In this document: in pieces, positions 1 to 8,812 of the stretch
How positions within the stretch are numbered: position 1 is the first letter of the stretch
Layout of the letters: every line of letters begins with the position of its first letter
NCBI GenBank assembly: GCA_015065105.1
Contig: SVQZ01000002.1
Span: 1 to 64,000 of the forward strand
Length of the DNA: 64,000 nt
Direction of reading: 5' to 3'
Source of the DNA: Oscillospiraceae bacterium
GTDB lineage: Bacteria; Bacillota; Clostridia; Oscillospirales; CAG-272
Notes under the pieces: model-generated
Databases searched by the model: none
What the model was told of the DNA's origin: nothing
Seen by the model: only the letters and a program-made list of their open reading frames with translations
Position numbers and translations under genes: made by a program

Positions 1-80
1 TGAGCATATCCGAAACCTCCGATGAATGTTTGTCTGTCAACTTCATTCTATCAGATTTTTTCAGATATGCTCATCTTTTT
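1..80 (+). terminator. Long-loop inverted repeat with T run
   Basis: The 10-base arms TGAGCATATC and GATATGCTCA pair perfectly around a loop of about 53 bases and are followed by a run of T on the plus strand. It could be the terminator of a gene left of the window, or the end of a structured leader or element. Bases 75 to 134 show nothing else I can name. Confidence 0.35.
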
Positions 81-134
81 TTGCCTATCTGTTAGGTTTC
101 ACCCCAACATTTAGTATAGAACCTTAATAATTAC

Positions 135-170
135 TTTCACACGTCCGACCGACTTTTTCGACAGTCTGAA
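135..170 (-). repeat. Dispersed 36-base repeat, copy 1
   Basis: This 36-base sequence recurs with a single mismatch, in reverse complement, at 21900-21935. Read on the strand of the gene that ends next to it, both copies follow immediately after a GC-rich terminator-like hairpin. This suggests a strand-specific element attached to gene ends in this genome. Confidence 0.7.
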
Positions 171-190
171 GGCGGTTTTAAAAAACCGCC
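171..190 (-). terminator. Hairpin after the Gfo/Idh/MocA gene
   Basis: The sequence GGCGGTTTT TT AAAACCGCC forms a 9-bp hairpin 15 bases beyond the stop codon of the oxidoreductase on the minus strand. The T run after it is poor, so termination strength is uncertain. Confidence 0.5.
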
Positions 191-204
191 CTTTAATATA
201 TTGC

Positions 205-1374
205 TTATTTCATGTTGAAAGTATTGGAGAGGTCGGAAACCTTTTCGTTTACAACCTTCTTTTCCTTGGAGTTAGCAATTCTATCCTGGAGGATCTCCCA
301 ATAGAGCTCTCCGTCGTTAGGAATTTCTACCCAGTTATCGGTCCACTGAGAAAGAACCATTGCATTGGAAAGAGTTAAGCTGTTGATACCCTCTTCGCCG
401 GGCGCGAGAAGCTCGGTGCCGTTAAGGATATGGTCAACGAAGTTCTGGGTTACTGTACGGTGGCCCTTTGTAAAGCCTGTAGCGATAACCTCTTCCTCGG
501 TGTATTCAAGGGCGCCGAAGCTGTCGTCTGCCTTGAAGCAGTATTCTCTTTCGTCCATACCGAGACGGTAGAAGGTGAGCTTGCCGAATTCGTAAACAAG
601 CTTACCCTTTGTGCCTGTGATCTCGAGACGGTTTGTGCCGGGATATTCACCTGTTGTGGTGATGAATACACCTGTGGAGCCGTCAGCATATTCGGTATAT
701 GCGGTAACCTCGTCTTCAACCTCGATATCATGATACTTACCGAAGGAAGCAAATGCACGAACACGGGTAGGCATACCCATGATCCACTGCCAGAGGTCGA
801 GCTGATGAGGACACTGGTTGATAAGAACACCGCCGCCTTCACCGGAATATGTAGCTCTCCATCCGCCGCTGTTGTAATAGTCCTGAGTACGGTACCAGTT
901 GGTGATTATCCAGATGCTTCTCTTGATATCGCCGAGCTCGCCGCCCTTGACCATTTCTCTGATCTTCTGATAATAAGGCTCGGGACGGCAGTTGAACATA
1001 AGTCCGAACACCTTGCCCGATTTCTTTGCCGCATCGATAAAGTCCTTTGCGTGCTTGGTATAAACGCCGATAGGCTTTTCACTCATAACGTGAAGACCCT
1101 TTTCAAAAGCATAGATACCGATAACGGGATGTAAATAGTGGGGAGTAGCGATGATGATAGCATCGATCTCACCGGAATCGATCATTTCCTTATAGTCTGT
1201 ATAAAGCTTGATATCGGGGTTAACCTCGTCTCTTACCCAGTCAAGTCTGTCTTGCTTGATGTCACACGCTGCAGTAATTGTTGCACCAATTACCTTGCCT
1301 TCGTTGAGGTAGAGAACATGGGAACAACCCATATTACCAACACCGACAACGCCGAATCTTAAAGTTTTTTCCAT
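205..1374 (-). CDS. Gfo/Idh/MocA family NAD(P)-dependent oxidoreductase
   Basis: The N-terminal Rossmann fold shows GVGNMGCSH, followed by ATPHYLHP and the EKPIGVYTKHA segment. EKP is the conserved Lys-Pro motif of sugar or inositol dehydrogenase-like enzymes in this family. The C-terminal half is the alpha/beta dimerisation and substrate domain, with a GGGVLINQCPHQLDLW segment typical of the family. The 389-residue length is normal. Such enzymes oxidise or reduce a hydroxyl of a sugar, cyclitol or related compound in the cytoplasm, but the substrate cannot be read from the sequence. The gene follows the ispH-rpsA fusion after a palindromic hairpin and so is probably a separate transcript. 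Confidence 0.9.
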   Translation of the reverse strand: MEKTLRFGVVGVGNMGCSHVLYLNEGKVIGATITAACDIKQDRLDWVRDEVNPDIKLYTDYKEMIDSGEIDAIIIATPHYLHPVIGIYAFEKGLHVMSEKPIGVYTKHAKDFIDAAKKSGKVFGLMFNCRPEPYYQKIREMVKGGELGDIKRSIWIITNWYRTQDYYNSGGWRATYSGEGGGVLINQCPHQLDLWQWIMGMPTRVRAFASFGKYHDIEVEDEVTAYTEYADGSTGVFITTTGEYPGTNRLEITGTKGKLVYEFGKLTFYRLGMDEREYCFKADDSFGALEYTEEEVIATGFTKGHRTVTQNFVDHILNGTELLAPGEEGINSLTLSNAMVLSQWTDNWVEIPNDGELYWEILQDRIANSKEKKVVNEKVSDLSNTFNMK

Positions 1375-1401
1375 GATTTTATACTCCGTTTTTTAAGTAT
1401 A

Positions 1402-1424
1402 ATCCCACCGCAGTGCGGTGGGAT
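1402..1424 (-). terminator. Palindromic hairpin between ispH-rpsA and the oxidoreductase gene
   Basis: ATCCCACCGCA and TGCGGTGGGAT form a perfect inverted repeat 16 bases beyond the stop of the ispH-rpsA fusion. It is the likely 3' end of the long housekeeping operon, though the T run on the minus strand is weak. Confidence 0.5.
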
Positions 1425-1439
1425 CAAAAATTACAAGGA

Positions 1440-3461
1440 TTATTCAGCAGCTTCTTCTGCTGCTGCTTCTTCAACAACTTCTTCCGCCGCTTCTTCAACG
1501 ATTTCTACTTCGATTTCTTCCTCTTCTTCAAGGAGAGCTCTCATAGAAAGGCTGATCTTGTGGTTTTCTTCGTCAATTTCTGTGATCTTTGCATCTACAA
1601 CCTGACCGATTTCAAGAACGTCAGCGGGCTTGCCGATCTTCTTGTTTGCGATCTGGGAGATGTGGATGAGACCGTCTGCGCCGGGGATAACCTCAGCAAA
1701 TGCGCCGAAGGGCATCATGGAAACGATCTTAACCTGAGCAACGTCGCCCTCGGAATACTGGTTGGTGAAGAGAGTCCAGGGATTGGTTTCTTCGGTCTTG
1801 TGTCCGAGAGAAATTCTCTTCTTTTCAACATCGAAATCAAGAACGAATACGTCAAGAGTATCACCAACAGAAACAACCTCTGCGGGATTCTTGATGCGCT
1901 TCCAGGAAAGCTCGGTAAGATGAACCATACCGTCAACGGGACCGAGGTTTACGAATGCGCCGTAGCTTGTAAGGGACTTAACCTTGCCGGTAAACTTCTT
2001 GTCCTTTTCGAGAGTTGCCCAGAATTCTGCCTCAGCTGCCTTCTTCTCTTCACGTGCAACAACGCGGATAGAAGCAACTGCGCGCTTTCTCTGTTCGTTA
2101 ACATCAATGATCTTAACCTTATGTACAGTACCCTGAAGCACGCTTAAATCAGCGTCCTTTGCAAGACCGGACTGGGATGCGGGGATAAATACCTTAACAG
2201 AATTGAGAACGATGATAACACCGCCGCGTACGACCTCTGTGATCTTACCTTCAAGAACAGTACCTTCGTTGTAAGCTGTAACGATGCTTTCCCATTTTTC
2301 GGAAGCTTCGATACGGCGGCGGCTTAATGTAGCCACACCGTCAACGTCGCTTACACGAACTGCAACAGCGGTAACGCTGTCGCCAACCTTGTAAAGGTCG
2401 GTAAGCTTAACCATGGGATCGATAATGTCGTTAGATGTGATAATTCCTGTAACCTTGGCACCAAGGTCAACATGAACTTCAGCGTCAGTAACTGACAACA
2501 CTGTTCCGGTAACGGTATCTCCTGTATTTAAAGTTTTGAATGATGCATCGAGTAATTCAGCGAAGTTTTCGCCGGTTGTGAGTTCTTTTTCACTCATTTT
2601 CTTCTTTACCTCCTTAATAATGCTGCCCGGCGTTGATGCGCCTGCAGCTATTCCCACCTTCATGCGGGGAGTTAACTTTATATCGGGCAGATCGTTGATA
2701 TCTTCAACAAAGTAGGTCTCGGGCTGATTTTTGCGGGCTATCTCATAAAGCTTGTTGGTATTGGAACTGTCTTTACCGCCTATGACCAGCATCAGATCAA
2801 CTCTCTTTGAGAGGTCATCAACCTCTTCCTGCCGATTTTCAGTAACACTACATATTGTATCAAAAATAAATGGATTTGTACAGACCTTTTTGAGATTTTT
2901 TTGACTTTTTTCCCATTCCGATAATTTTTGTGTCGTTTGAGACACACATAACAGCTTTTTATTGGTCATTTTGCCATAATCGAGGTCTTGGGACTTCTCA
3001 AAAACAAGATAATCTCCGTCAACGTAGGAGCAGATCCCCTGTACCTCGGGATGACCGATGTTGCCGAAAATAAGAGTAAGGTCTGCATCCTTTGAATGCT
3101 TCTCAACTATTTTGTGTATCTTTTTTACATGGGGACAGGTCATGTCGCAGATCCCGAAATAAGGATTAAGCTCTGCGTATCTGTTCAGCTTGTCGCTTAT
3201 CTCCTTTACCGCACCGTGGGCGCGGATAACTATAACGCAGGGATTATTTTCGTTTGTTTTTTCAAAAACGCGGTCGATATCCCCGCCCTCTATTACCTCT
3301 ACTCCTCTCTGAGCAAAGGATGAAACTATTGTGGGATTATGAATAAGCTTCCCTAAGGTATATATCTTTACGTTGCTTTCCGAGAGAAGCTTTTCCACAG
3401 AATCAACGGCTCTTTCCACACCGAAGCAAAAGCCCGCAAGGGAAGCGATCTCGATGTTCAT
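1440..3461 (-). CDS. ispH-rpsA: IspH (HMBPP reductase) fused to ribosomal protein S1
   Basis: Residues 1 to about 285 are IspH, the last enzyme of the MEP isoprenoid pathway, which makes IPP and DMAPP. The three iron-sulfur cysteines are visible at C12 (AGFCFG), C109 (DMTCPHV) and C204 (DTICSVTENR), with histidines in HNP, RAHGA and GHPE. From about residue 300 there are four S1 RNA-binding domains (for example YGAFVNLGPVDGMVHL and FGAFAEVIPGADGLIHI), then a Glu-rich tail. Fusions of this kind are known in Clostridia. The gene abuts plsC and closes an operon with cmk and plsC, the order often seen for cmk-ispH-rpsA. An in-frame ATG with a strong Shine-Dalgarno at the domain junction may give free S1 (separate entry). 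Confidence 0.95.
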   Translation of the reverse strand: MNIEIASLAGFCFGVERAVDSVEKLLSESNVKIYTLGKLIHNPTIVSSFAQRGVEVIEGGDIDRVFEKTNENNPCVIVIRAHGAVKEISDKLNRYAELNPYFGICDMTCPHVKKIHKIVEKHSKDADLTLIFGNIGHPEVQGICSYVDGDYLVFEKSQDLDYGKMTNKKLLCVSQTTQKLSEWEKSQKNLKKVCTNPFIFDTICSVTENRQEEVDDLSKRVDLMLVIGGKDSSNTNKLYEIARKNQPETYFVEDINDLPDIKLTPRMKVGIAAGASTPGSIIKEVKKKMSEKELTTGENFAELLDASFKTLNTGDTVTGTVLSVTDAEVHVDLGAKVTGIITSNDIIDPMVKLTDLYKVGDSVTAVAVRVSDVDGVATLSRRRIEASEKWESIVTAYNEGTVLEGKITEVVRGGVIIVLNSVKVFIPASQSGLAKDADLSVLQGTVHKVKIIDVNEQRKRAVASIRVVAREEKKAAEAEFWATLEKDKKFTGKVKSLTSYGAFVNLGPVDGMVHLTELSWKRIKNPAEVVSVGDTLDVFVLDFDVEKKRISLGHKTEETNPWTLFTNQYSEGDVAQVKIVSMMPFGAFAEVIPGADGLIHISQIANKKIGKPADVLEIGQVVDAKITEIDEENHKISLSMRALLEEEEEIEVEIVEEAAEEVVEEAAAEEAAE
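2597..2616 (-). promoter_or_regulatory. Internal Shine-Dalgarno and ATG at the IspH/S1 junction
   Basis: On the minus strand the in-frame stretch reads AAGGAGGT, then 10 bases, then ATG AGT GAA AAA. The Shine-Dalgarno is as good as those of the surrounding true starts. It would give a 385-residue protein (first residues MSEKELTTGE) containing all four S1 domains and no IspH. The same codons encode I-K-E-V-K-K-K in the fusion, so a chance purine-rich Lys/Glu linker is the alternative. Confidence 0.5.
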
Positions 3462-3462
3462 A

Positions 3463-4074
3463 TTATTTTGCCCCCTTTTCGTGAAGCTTGAGTATTTCGG
3501 AGAATATCTTATCGGTAGCCGCTATCTGTTCCTCATGATTACCCTTTTCGAAGCCTAACTCATTATAGGAAATAGGCTTGCCTATTATAACGTCTATCGC
3601 TCTGAAGAGCTTGACCTTATAGTCCTTTGTGATTATGGCAACCGGAAGGATATTTGCATGGGCTCTCCATGCTATCATTCCTGCTCCCGGCTTTACCGAG
3701 GAATCCTTCGGATGGACCCCCTTGTATCTTGTTCCCTGGGGAAAGATGCCGACCGTTCCTCCCTCTCTTAAAAGAGAGATGCTCTTTTTTATTGCCGCAA
3801 CGTCACCTGCGCCTCTTTTTATCGGGAAGGTGCCCATTGCCTTTAAGAATTGCTTTAACAGGGGTATTTTGAAAAGCTCCGCCTTTGCCATGTAGCATAT
3901 TTTACGCTTGGGTATTGCTGCGCTTATAAATATAACGTCGGTGGCGGAAATATGGTTTGAGCAGACCATAAGAGCGCCCTCCTTCGGTATATTCTCAACA
4001 CCGTGGCAGCGGATACGAAAAAGCGCTTTGCATATCGGTGCCGCAGAGTTTCGTACTATAGAATAAAAACTCAT
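3463..4074 (-). CDS. plsC: 1-acyl-sn-glycerol-3-phosphate acyltransferase
   Basis: PlsC-type acyltransferase, which converts lysophosphatidic acid to phosphatidic acid at the membrane. The catalytic HX4D motif is visible as NHISATD around residue 41, and the FPQGTR block (GIFPQGTR) around residue 115 binds the glycerol phosphate. At 203 residues it is a normal short Gram-positive form. It lies two bases after cmk and one base before ispH-rpsA, so the three genes are co-transcribed. Confidence 0.92.
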   Translation of the reverse strand: MSFYSIVRNSAAPICKALFRIRCHGVENIPKEGALMVCSNHISATDVIFISAAIPKRKICYMAKAELFKIPLLKQFLKAMGTFPIKRGAGDVAAIKKSISLLREGGTVGIFPQGTRYKGVHPKDSSVKPGAGMIAWRAHANILPVAIITKDYKVKLFRAIDVIIGKPISYNELGFEKGNHEEQIAATDKIFSEILKLHEKGAK

Positions 4075-4076
4075 TT

Positions 4077-4751
4077 TTAACCTCTTCCAACTATAGCTTC
4101 GTCGATAATTCTGATTATTTCATCCACACTTTCCTCAATACCGAATTCGGTATTGTCGAAGAATATTGCGTCTTCGGCGGGTACTGCGGGAGCTATTTCG
4201 CGGCTTGAATCTGCTTTGTCGCGTTTTATCATATCGGAAAGCACCTCTTCATAGCTTGTGTCAACGCCCTTTTCCAAAAGCTCTTTATATCTTCTTTTTG
4301 CTCTGCCTTCATTTGAAGCGGTCATGAATATCTTAACGGTGGCATCGGGAAGGATAACTGTTCCGATATCGCGTCCGTCCATTATAACGTCATGCTTTTT
4401 TGCCATATCTCTCTGAAGGTCAAGAAGAAATGCTCTTACCTCCGGGATGGCGGATACCGCTGAGGCATACATGGAGATTTCGGGCAAACGGATGTCCCCG
4501 CTTACGTCCTCGCCGTTAAGATATACGCGCTGTACTCCTTCAACGTATCCAAGCTCAAGGAATATTTCAGGGAGAGTTGCCTTTATGCCCTCTTTATCCT
4601 CCTTTGCGATACCCTTACGGCATACGTAAAGACCGATAGAACGGTAAAGAGCGCCTGTATCAACGTAAATATATCCTTTTTTCTTTGCTACAGCCTTCGC
4701 TATAGTGCTTTTTCCCGCACCGGAAGGACCGTCGATTGCTATGTTTATCAT
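4077..4751 (-). CDS. cmk: Cytidylate kinase
   Basis: Phosphorylates CMP and dCMP. The P-loop IDGPSGAGKST lies at the N-terminus, with DGRDIGTVILPDA and the RRYKELLEKG lid region further on. The ORF track starts 16 codons further upstream, but the ATG at 4751 is preceded by GGAGG at good spacing and gives the canonical MINIAIDGPSG start. The upstream extension would also overlap the stop of the preceding flavoprotein gene, so I use 4751. Confidence 0.95.
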   Translation of the reverse strand: MINIAIDGPSGAGKSTIAKAVAKKKGYIYVDTGALYRSIGLYVCRKGIAKEDKEGIKATLPEIFLELGYVEGVQRVYLNGEDVSGDIRLPEISMYASAVSAIPEVRAFLLDLQRDMAKKHDVIMDGRDIGTVILPDATVKIFMTASNEGRAKRRYKELLEKGVDTSYEEVLSDMIKRDKADSSREIAPAVPAEDAIFFDNTEFGIEESVDEIIRIIDEAIVGRG

Positions 4752-4767
4752 AAAAAACCTCCGTAAA

Positions 4768-5994
4768 TCAAGAATTGATGATCGCGTTTGCCGCGGCATT
4801 TGCTGTGGAAAAGGCTATCTGCAGATTAAATCCGCCGGTGTATGCGTCAACATCGAGGACCTCTCCTGCAAAGTAGAGACCCGGGATAAGCTTTGACTCC
4901 ATAGTTTTGGGGTTTATTTCCTTTACGTCAACACCGCCCGAGGTGACTATTGCTTCGGATATGGGACGCAAGCCCTTGGCTGTATATGTAAGCCTTTTCA
5001 GAGTATCAACTATACGTTTTCTCTCTTCCTTGGTTATCGAATTCACCTTTTTCGTTTCGGGGATACCTACTGTCTTTACGAAAACGGGTATCATTTTCTG
5101 AGGGAGAAGATCGCCCAAAGAATTTATAAAATCCTTGTTCTGATATTTCTTGAAATCGTTTAGGATTCTTGTATCAAGAGTCTTTTCATCAAGGGCGGGC
5201 TTAAGATCTATAAATATCTTATATTTGTCCTTTTCTATATCATGCATATTTGAAGAAGCGGAAAGGACCAGGGGACCGGTTATTCCGAAATGGGTAAACA
5301 GCATTTCACCCTGCTCGGAAAAGATTATTTTTTTCTTTTGAGTGTTGTAGATATCAAGTCTTACGTTACGAAGCGAAAGACCCATCATCTCCGCCGGCTC
5401 TTTTTCTTCTGTTACTATCGGTATAAGAGAGGGAATAAGCGGGGTGATACTGTGTCCCGCCTGCCTGGCAAGGGTATAGCCGTCACCCGTTGAGCCTGTT
5501 AAGGGATAGGAAGCACCGCCTGTGGCTATAAGTACCCTGTCGAAGGAATACTTTTTCTTTTCGGTTATGATACCGCAAACACAAGAGTTCCCGATCACAA
5601 TATCGGTAACTCTTTCGTTTACAGGCTTGACTCCCATATACCTTTTCATTGCGTCAACGATATCGTAGGCTCTGTCGCTTACAGGGAATACTCTGTTTCC
5701 TCTTTCCGTTTTAAGCGGTACTCCCAGCGATTCGAAAAGCTCGATCGTGTCGCTTGGTGTGAAGGAGTAGATGGAGCTCATCATAAAACGGGGGTTTTTT
5801 ACCACATTTGTAAGAAATTCCTCGGGGGTACAGTTGTTCGTAAGGTTGCATCTGCCCTTTCCCGTTATGGCAAGCTTCCGTCCCGGCTTATCGTTTCTTT
5901 CGAATACGGTTACGTCCATGCCTGCTTCTCTGAGTCTGCCTGCCGCAAGCATTCCTGCGGCACCTGCTCCTATTATTGCAATTTTTTCTGTCAT
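4768..5994 (-). CDS. HI0933/BaiN-like NAD(P)/FAD-dependent oxidoreductase
   Basis: A flavoprotein of about 408 residues. The FAD-binding Rossmann motif IGAGAAGMLAAG is at residues 7 to 18, TGKGRCNLTNNC follows around residue 45, and the C-terminal FAD-closing motif GEVLDVDAYTGGFN is near residue 380. This is the HI0933-like family, which includes proteins annotated as BaiN or as an aminoacetone oxidase-like enzyme. The true substrate is not evident. It is transcribed between priA and cmk in the same direction, a common neighbourhood in Clostridia. Confidence 0.85.
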   Translation of the reverse strand: MTEKIAIIGAGAAGMLAAGRLREAGMDVTVFERNDKPGRKLAITGKGRCNLTNNCTPEEFLTNVVKNPRFMMSSIYSFTPSDTIELFESLGVPLKTERGNRVFPVSDRAYDIVDAMKRYMGVKPVNERVTDIVIGNSCVCGIITEKKKYSFDRVLIATGGASYPLTGSTGDGYTLARQAGHSITPLIPSLIPIVTEEKEPAEMMGLSLRNVRLDIYNTQKKKIIFSEQGEMLFTHFGITGPLVLSASSNMHDIEKDKYKIFIDLKPALDEKTLDTRILNDFKKYQNKDFINSLGDLLPQKMIPVFVKTVGIPETKKVNSITKEERKRIVDTLKRLTYTAKGLRPISEAIVTSGGVDVKEINPKTMESKLIPGLYFAGEVLDVDAYTGGFNLQIAFSTANAAANAIINS

Positions 5995-6018
5995 TTTATA
6001 GTGTAAAATTTATCTCCG

Positions 6019-8481
6019 TTATAAATTATTTGGATTTACGTCTATTGAAATTGAAAATTTTCCCGATGCTTTTGCCATAGCCTCCTTGATAAGGAAGGCG
6101 AGTAAAGCTCTTGTAGGCTTGTTGGAGATCCCCTTTATAACGAATCTCCAGCGGAATTTTTCATTTATTTTATATATCGGTGCCTCAAAGGGGCCGAATA
6201 TCTGAAGCTTGACTGCGGGGTTGTTCTTTAAAAGATCCTTTAATCTGTCATAAAGCTTTCTGCATACGTTGATACACTCCTCCTCGAATCTACTGCTTAC
6301 GGTGATAAGGAATATATCGCAGAAGGGAGGAAAAACAAGAGAACGGCGCAGAGCTATTTCGTTTTTATAAAAGCTTTTGTAGTCTTGGGCGGCAGCTAAT
6401 TTAAGGGTGGGGTGCTCGGGATTGAAGGTCTGGATAACGGCCTTGCCGGCTTTAGACGCTCTGCCCGCTCTGCCTACTACCTGAGTTATGATGGAAAAAG
6501 TACGCTCTCCTGCCCGGAAATCGTCGAGATAAAGCGACATATCCGCCAATAATACTCCCGAAAGAGTTACGTCGGGAAAGTCATGGCCCTTTGTTACCAT
6601 CTGTGTTCCTAAAAGTATATCCCCTTTATGGTTACGAAAGGCTGTTAGCATTTCCTCATAGGAGGACTTTGTTCCGGTGGTGTCCGCATCCATACGAAGC
6701 ACCTCTTTTTCGGGGAAAAGGTCTTTTAATTCCTCCTCGACCTTCTGGGTACCGTAACCGAGGCTCTGTATATGTTCACCGCCGCAGTTGGGGCATTTTT
6801 GAGGCATCTTTGAAGAATAACCGCAGTAATGGCAGACCAATTTCGGACCGCTTCTGTAGTTATGACGGGTAAGGGATACCGAGCAGTGAGGGCACATTAT
6901 CACCTCACCGCATTGGGGACAGCTTGCATAGCTCGAATATCCTCTGCGGTTAAGAAATATAACAGCCTGATTTCCCGCATCGGTTGCGTTTGCTATTTCA
7001 TTTCGTAAACGTGAACCGATGGCAGAAAGCGAGCCCTTGTTGAATTCCTCTCGCATATCGACTATTTCCGCCTCGGGAAGAAGCGCCTCTCCGTATCTCG
7101 AGGTAAGCTCTATTAATTCATAGTCACCCTTTTCAGCCTTGTAATAGCTTCCCACAGATGGGGTAGCTGAGGCTAAAAGCATCATGGCGCTATGATATCC
7201 GCATCTGAATCTTGCGATATCGACAGCGGCATACTTGGGATTGTTTTCCGATTTATAGGTATGCTCCTGCTCTTCGTCGATTACTATCATACCCAGCTTT
7301 GAAAAGGGAGCGAAAATTGCGCTTCTTGTACCGATACAAACGTTTACAAGTCCCTGTTCCATACGGCGGTACGCATCGTAGCGCTCACCTTGTGAAAGGG
7401 AAGAGTGCATTACTGCGATATTATCGCCGTAATATGCTCCGAATACCGAAAGGGTCTGGGGGGTAAGAGATATTTCGGGAACAAGGATTATTACCTGCTT
7501 TCCCATTGAAAGCACTTTATCCGTTACTGACTTTATAACGCTTGTCTTACCGCTTCCGGTAACACCGTGTAATAAAGCGGCGCAGGGAGCGTTTGAATCA
7601 AGCATTTTGCAGAGTCTTTCGTGAGCTCTTGCTTGCTCGCCGCTTAAGTGCAGCTCCTTTGAAGGGCTTTCACCTTCGGGAAAATCATAAGGATTACGGT
7701 ATAGGTCAACTCTTTCGTTTTTGATAAGTCCCTTTTTTTCAAGATTCTTTATTTGGGCGGAGGAAGCGTCAAGCTCCTGCTTTATATAAATATCGGTTGC
7801 CCTTCCGCATTCGCATACAAACCGTAGTATATCGATAAGCTTTTCGCTTCGCAGCTTTTTTTTACCGCTGATATATTCATCGGCAAGAGGTGTTACCGTA
7901 AGATAATTTAAATACTTGTTGCTTGTATTTTCTTTAAATTCAAAATCACGGTTGATATACTTGCCCTTTATAAGCGACGTAAGGATATCTTCTACAGGCA
8001 TATTAAGCTGTTTTTCTATATGACCCCGGGTCATACGTATATTATCCTTTATTGTGTTATAAACGAGAATATATTTTGATTCAAGGGATACGGGAGGCTC
8101 GGAAGCCTCGTTTACCGTATAGTAAAAGCCTAATTTAGCAAATGCTGCCGAGGGTAGTATTGCTCTTACCGCATCACCTGTGGTGCAAAAGCATCTTTCC
8201 TTTAAAAAATCCACCAGCTTAAGCTGTTCCTTATTTAATACAGGGGAATCGGTCATAAGTGAGCGTATGGGCTTTAATTGAGAAATATTGCACTCCGGAT
8301 CGTTTGTGAGCTCGGTTACAAGGGCATTTTGGGCATGGTTTCCCATACCGAAGGGTACTGCGGCAAAAATACCTGCGCAGATATTACCGCGCAGGTCATT
8401 GGGTACGAAATATTCGTAGGCGCGGTCTGCCTGATATGGAAGGTCCAATATATATACGCGTGCGCAAAGATATTCGGACAT
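6019..8481 (-). CDS. priA: Primosomal protein N' (PriA replication restart helicase)
   Basis: An 820-residue superfamily 2 helicase that reloads the replisome at stalled forks. Visible elements are Walker A (HGVTGSGKTS, about residue 307), the DEEQ/H box (VIDEEQEHTYK) and LLASATPS. The zinc-binding insertion has paired cysteines in CPQCGEVIMCPHC and CHYCGYSSKMPQKCPNCGG, and GRAGR appears near the end. The N-terminal 3'-DNA-binding domain begins with VYILDLPYQADRAYEYFVP. It sits downstream of rpoZ in the yicC-remA-gmk-rpoZ-priA order that is conserved in Firmicutes. Confidence 0.97.
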   Translation of the reverse strand: MSEYLCARVYILDLPYQADRAYEYFVPNDLRGNICAGIFAAVPFGMGNHAQNALVTELTNDPECNISQLKPIRSLMTDSPVLNKEQLKLVDFLKERCFCTTGDAVRAILPSAAFAKLGFYYTVNEASEPPVSLESKYILVYNTIKDNIRMTRGHIEKQLNMPVEDILTSLIKGKYINRDFEFKENTSNKYLNYLTVTPLADEYISGKKKLRSEKLIDILRFVCECGRATDIYIKQELDASSAQIKNLEKKGLIKNERVDLYRNPYDFPEGESPSKELHLSGEQARAHERLCKMLDSNAPCAALLHGVTGSGKTSVIKSVTDKVLSMGKQVIILVPEISLTPQTLSVFGAYYGDNIAVMHSSLSQGERYDAYRRMEQGLVNVCIGTRSAIFAPFSKLGMIVIDEEQEHTYKSENNPKYAAVDIARFRCGYHSAMMLLASATPSVGSYYKAEKGDYELIELTSRYGEALLPEAEIVDMREEFNKGSLSAIGSRLRNEIANATDAGNQAVIFLNRRGYSSYASCPQCGEVIMCPHCSVSLTRHNYRSGPKLVCHYCGYSSKMPQKCPNCGGEHIQSLGYGTQKVEEELKDLFPEKEVLRMDADTTGTKSSYEEMLTAFRNHKGDILLGTQMVTKGHDFPDVTLSGVLLADMSLYLDDFRAGERTFSIITQVVGRAGRASKAGKAVIQTFNPEHPTLKLAAAQDYKSFYKNEIALRRSLVFPPFCDIFLITVSSRFEEECINVCRKLYDRLKDLLKNNPAVKLQIFGPFEAPIYKINEKFRWRFVIKGISNKPTRALLAFLIKEAMAKASGKFSISIDVNPNNL

Positions 8482-8511
8482 ACCGTCACCTCCGTTGGAT
8501 TTTGTTTGAAT

Positions 8512-8796
8512 TTACATTGTTGTGTTTTCGGGAACGGTTTCGTCCGAAATAACGTAAGTGCCGTCGTTCAAGCGGTTAACTGCGGTCGTAACAGCCTTTT
8601 CGTCGCGGATCTCCTTCTTTATCATGGATGCGATAGACTTATCGGTATCCTTGCTTGCGAGAAGCTTTTCTGCAACTGCGCGCTGTTCAACGTATTCATC
8701 GGTTATTGCTCTTGCACACTTTGCGGAAGCAATAACAAGGGTATATCTGTTGTATTTGCCTTCGTTGGAAAGCTGTTCGGGGGTGGGATAGATCAT
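8512..8796 (-). CDS. rpoZ: RNA polymerase omega subunit
   Basis: A 94-residue small subunit that helps assemble the beta' subunit. The YTLVIASAKCARAI segment matches the conserved omega core (residues 18 to 31). The C-terminal part differs from well-known omegas, which is usual. It lies between gmk (16 bases upstream) and priA (30 bases downstream), the standard location. Confidence 0.9.
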   Translation of the reverse strand: MIYPTPEQLSNEGKYNRYTLVIASAKCARAITDEYVEQRAVAEKLLASKDTDKSIASMIKKEIRDEKAVTTAVNRLNDGTYVISDETVPENTTM

Positions 8797-8812
8797 TTTA
8801 ATTTACCTCTCT

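Noticed and set aside
430-1134. 234-residue plus-strand ORF
   Set aside because: It lies fully opposite the well-supported Gfo/Idh/MocA gene and has no ribosome site or recognisable motif.
1413-2147. 244-residue plus-strand ORF with a Phe-rich start
   Set aside because: Antisense to the Glu-rich tail and S1 domains of the ispH-rpsA fusion; Phe runs come from Glu codons.
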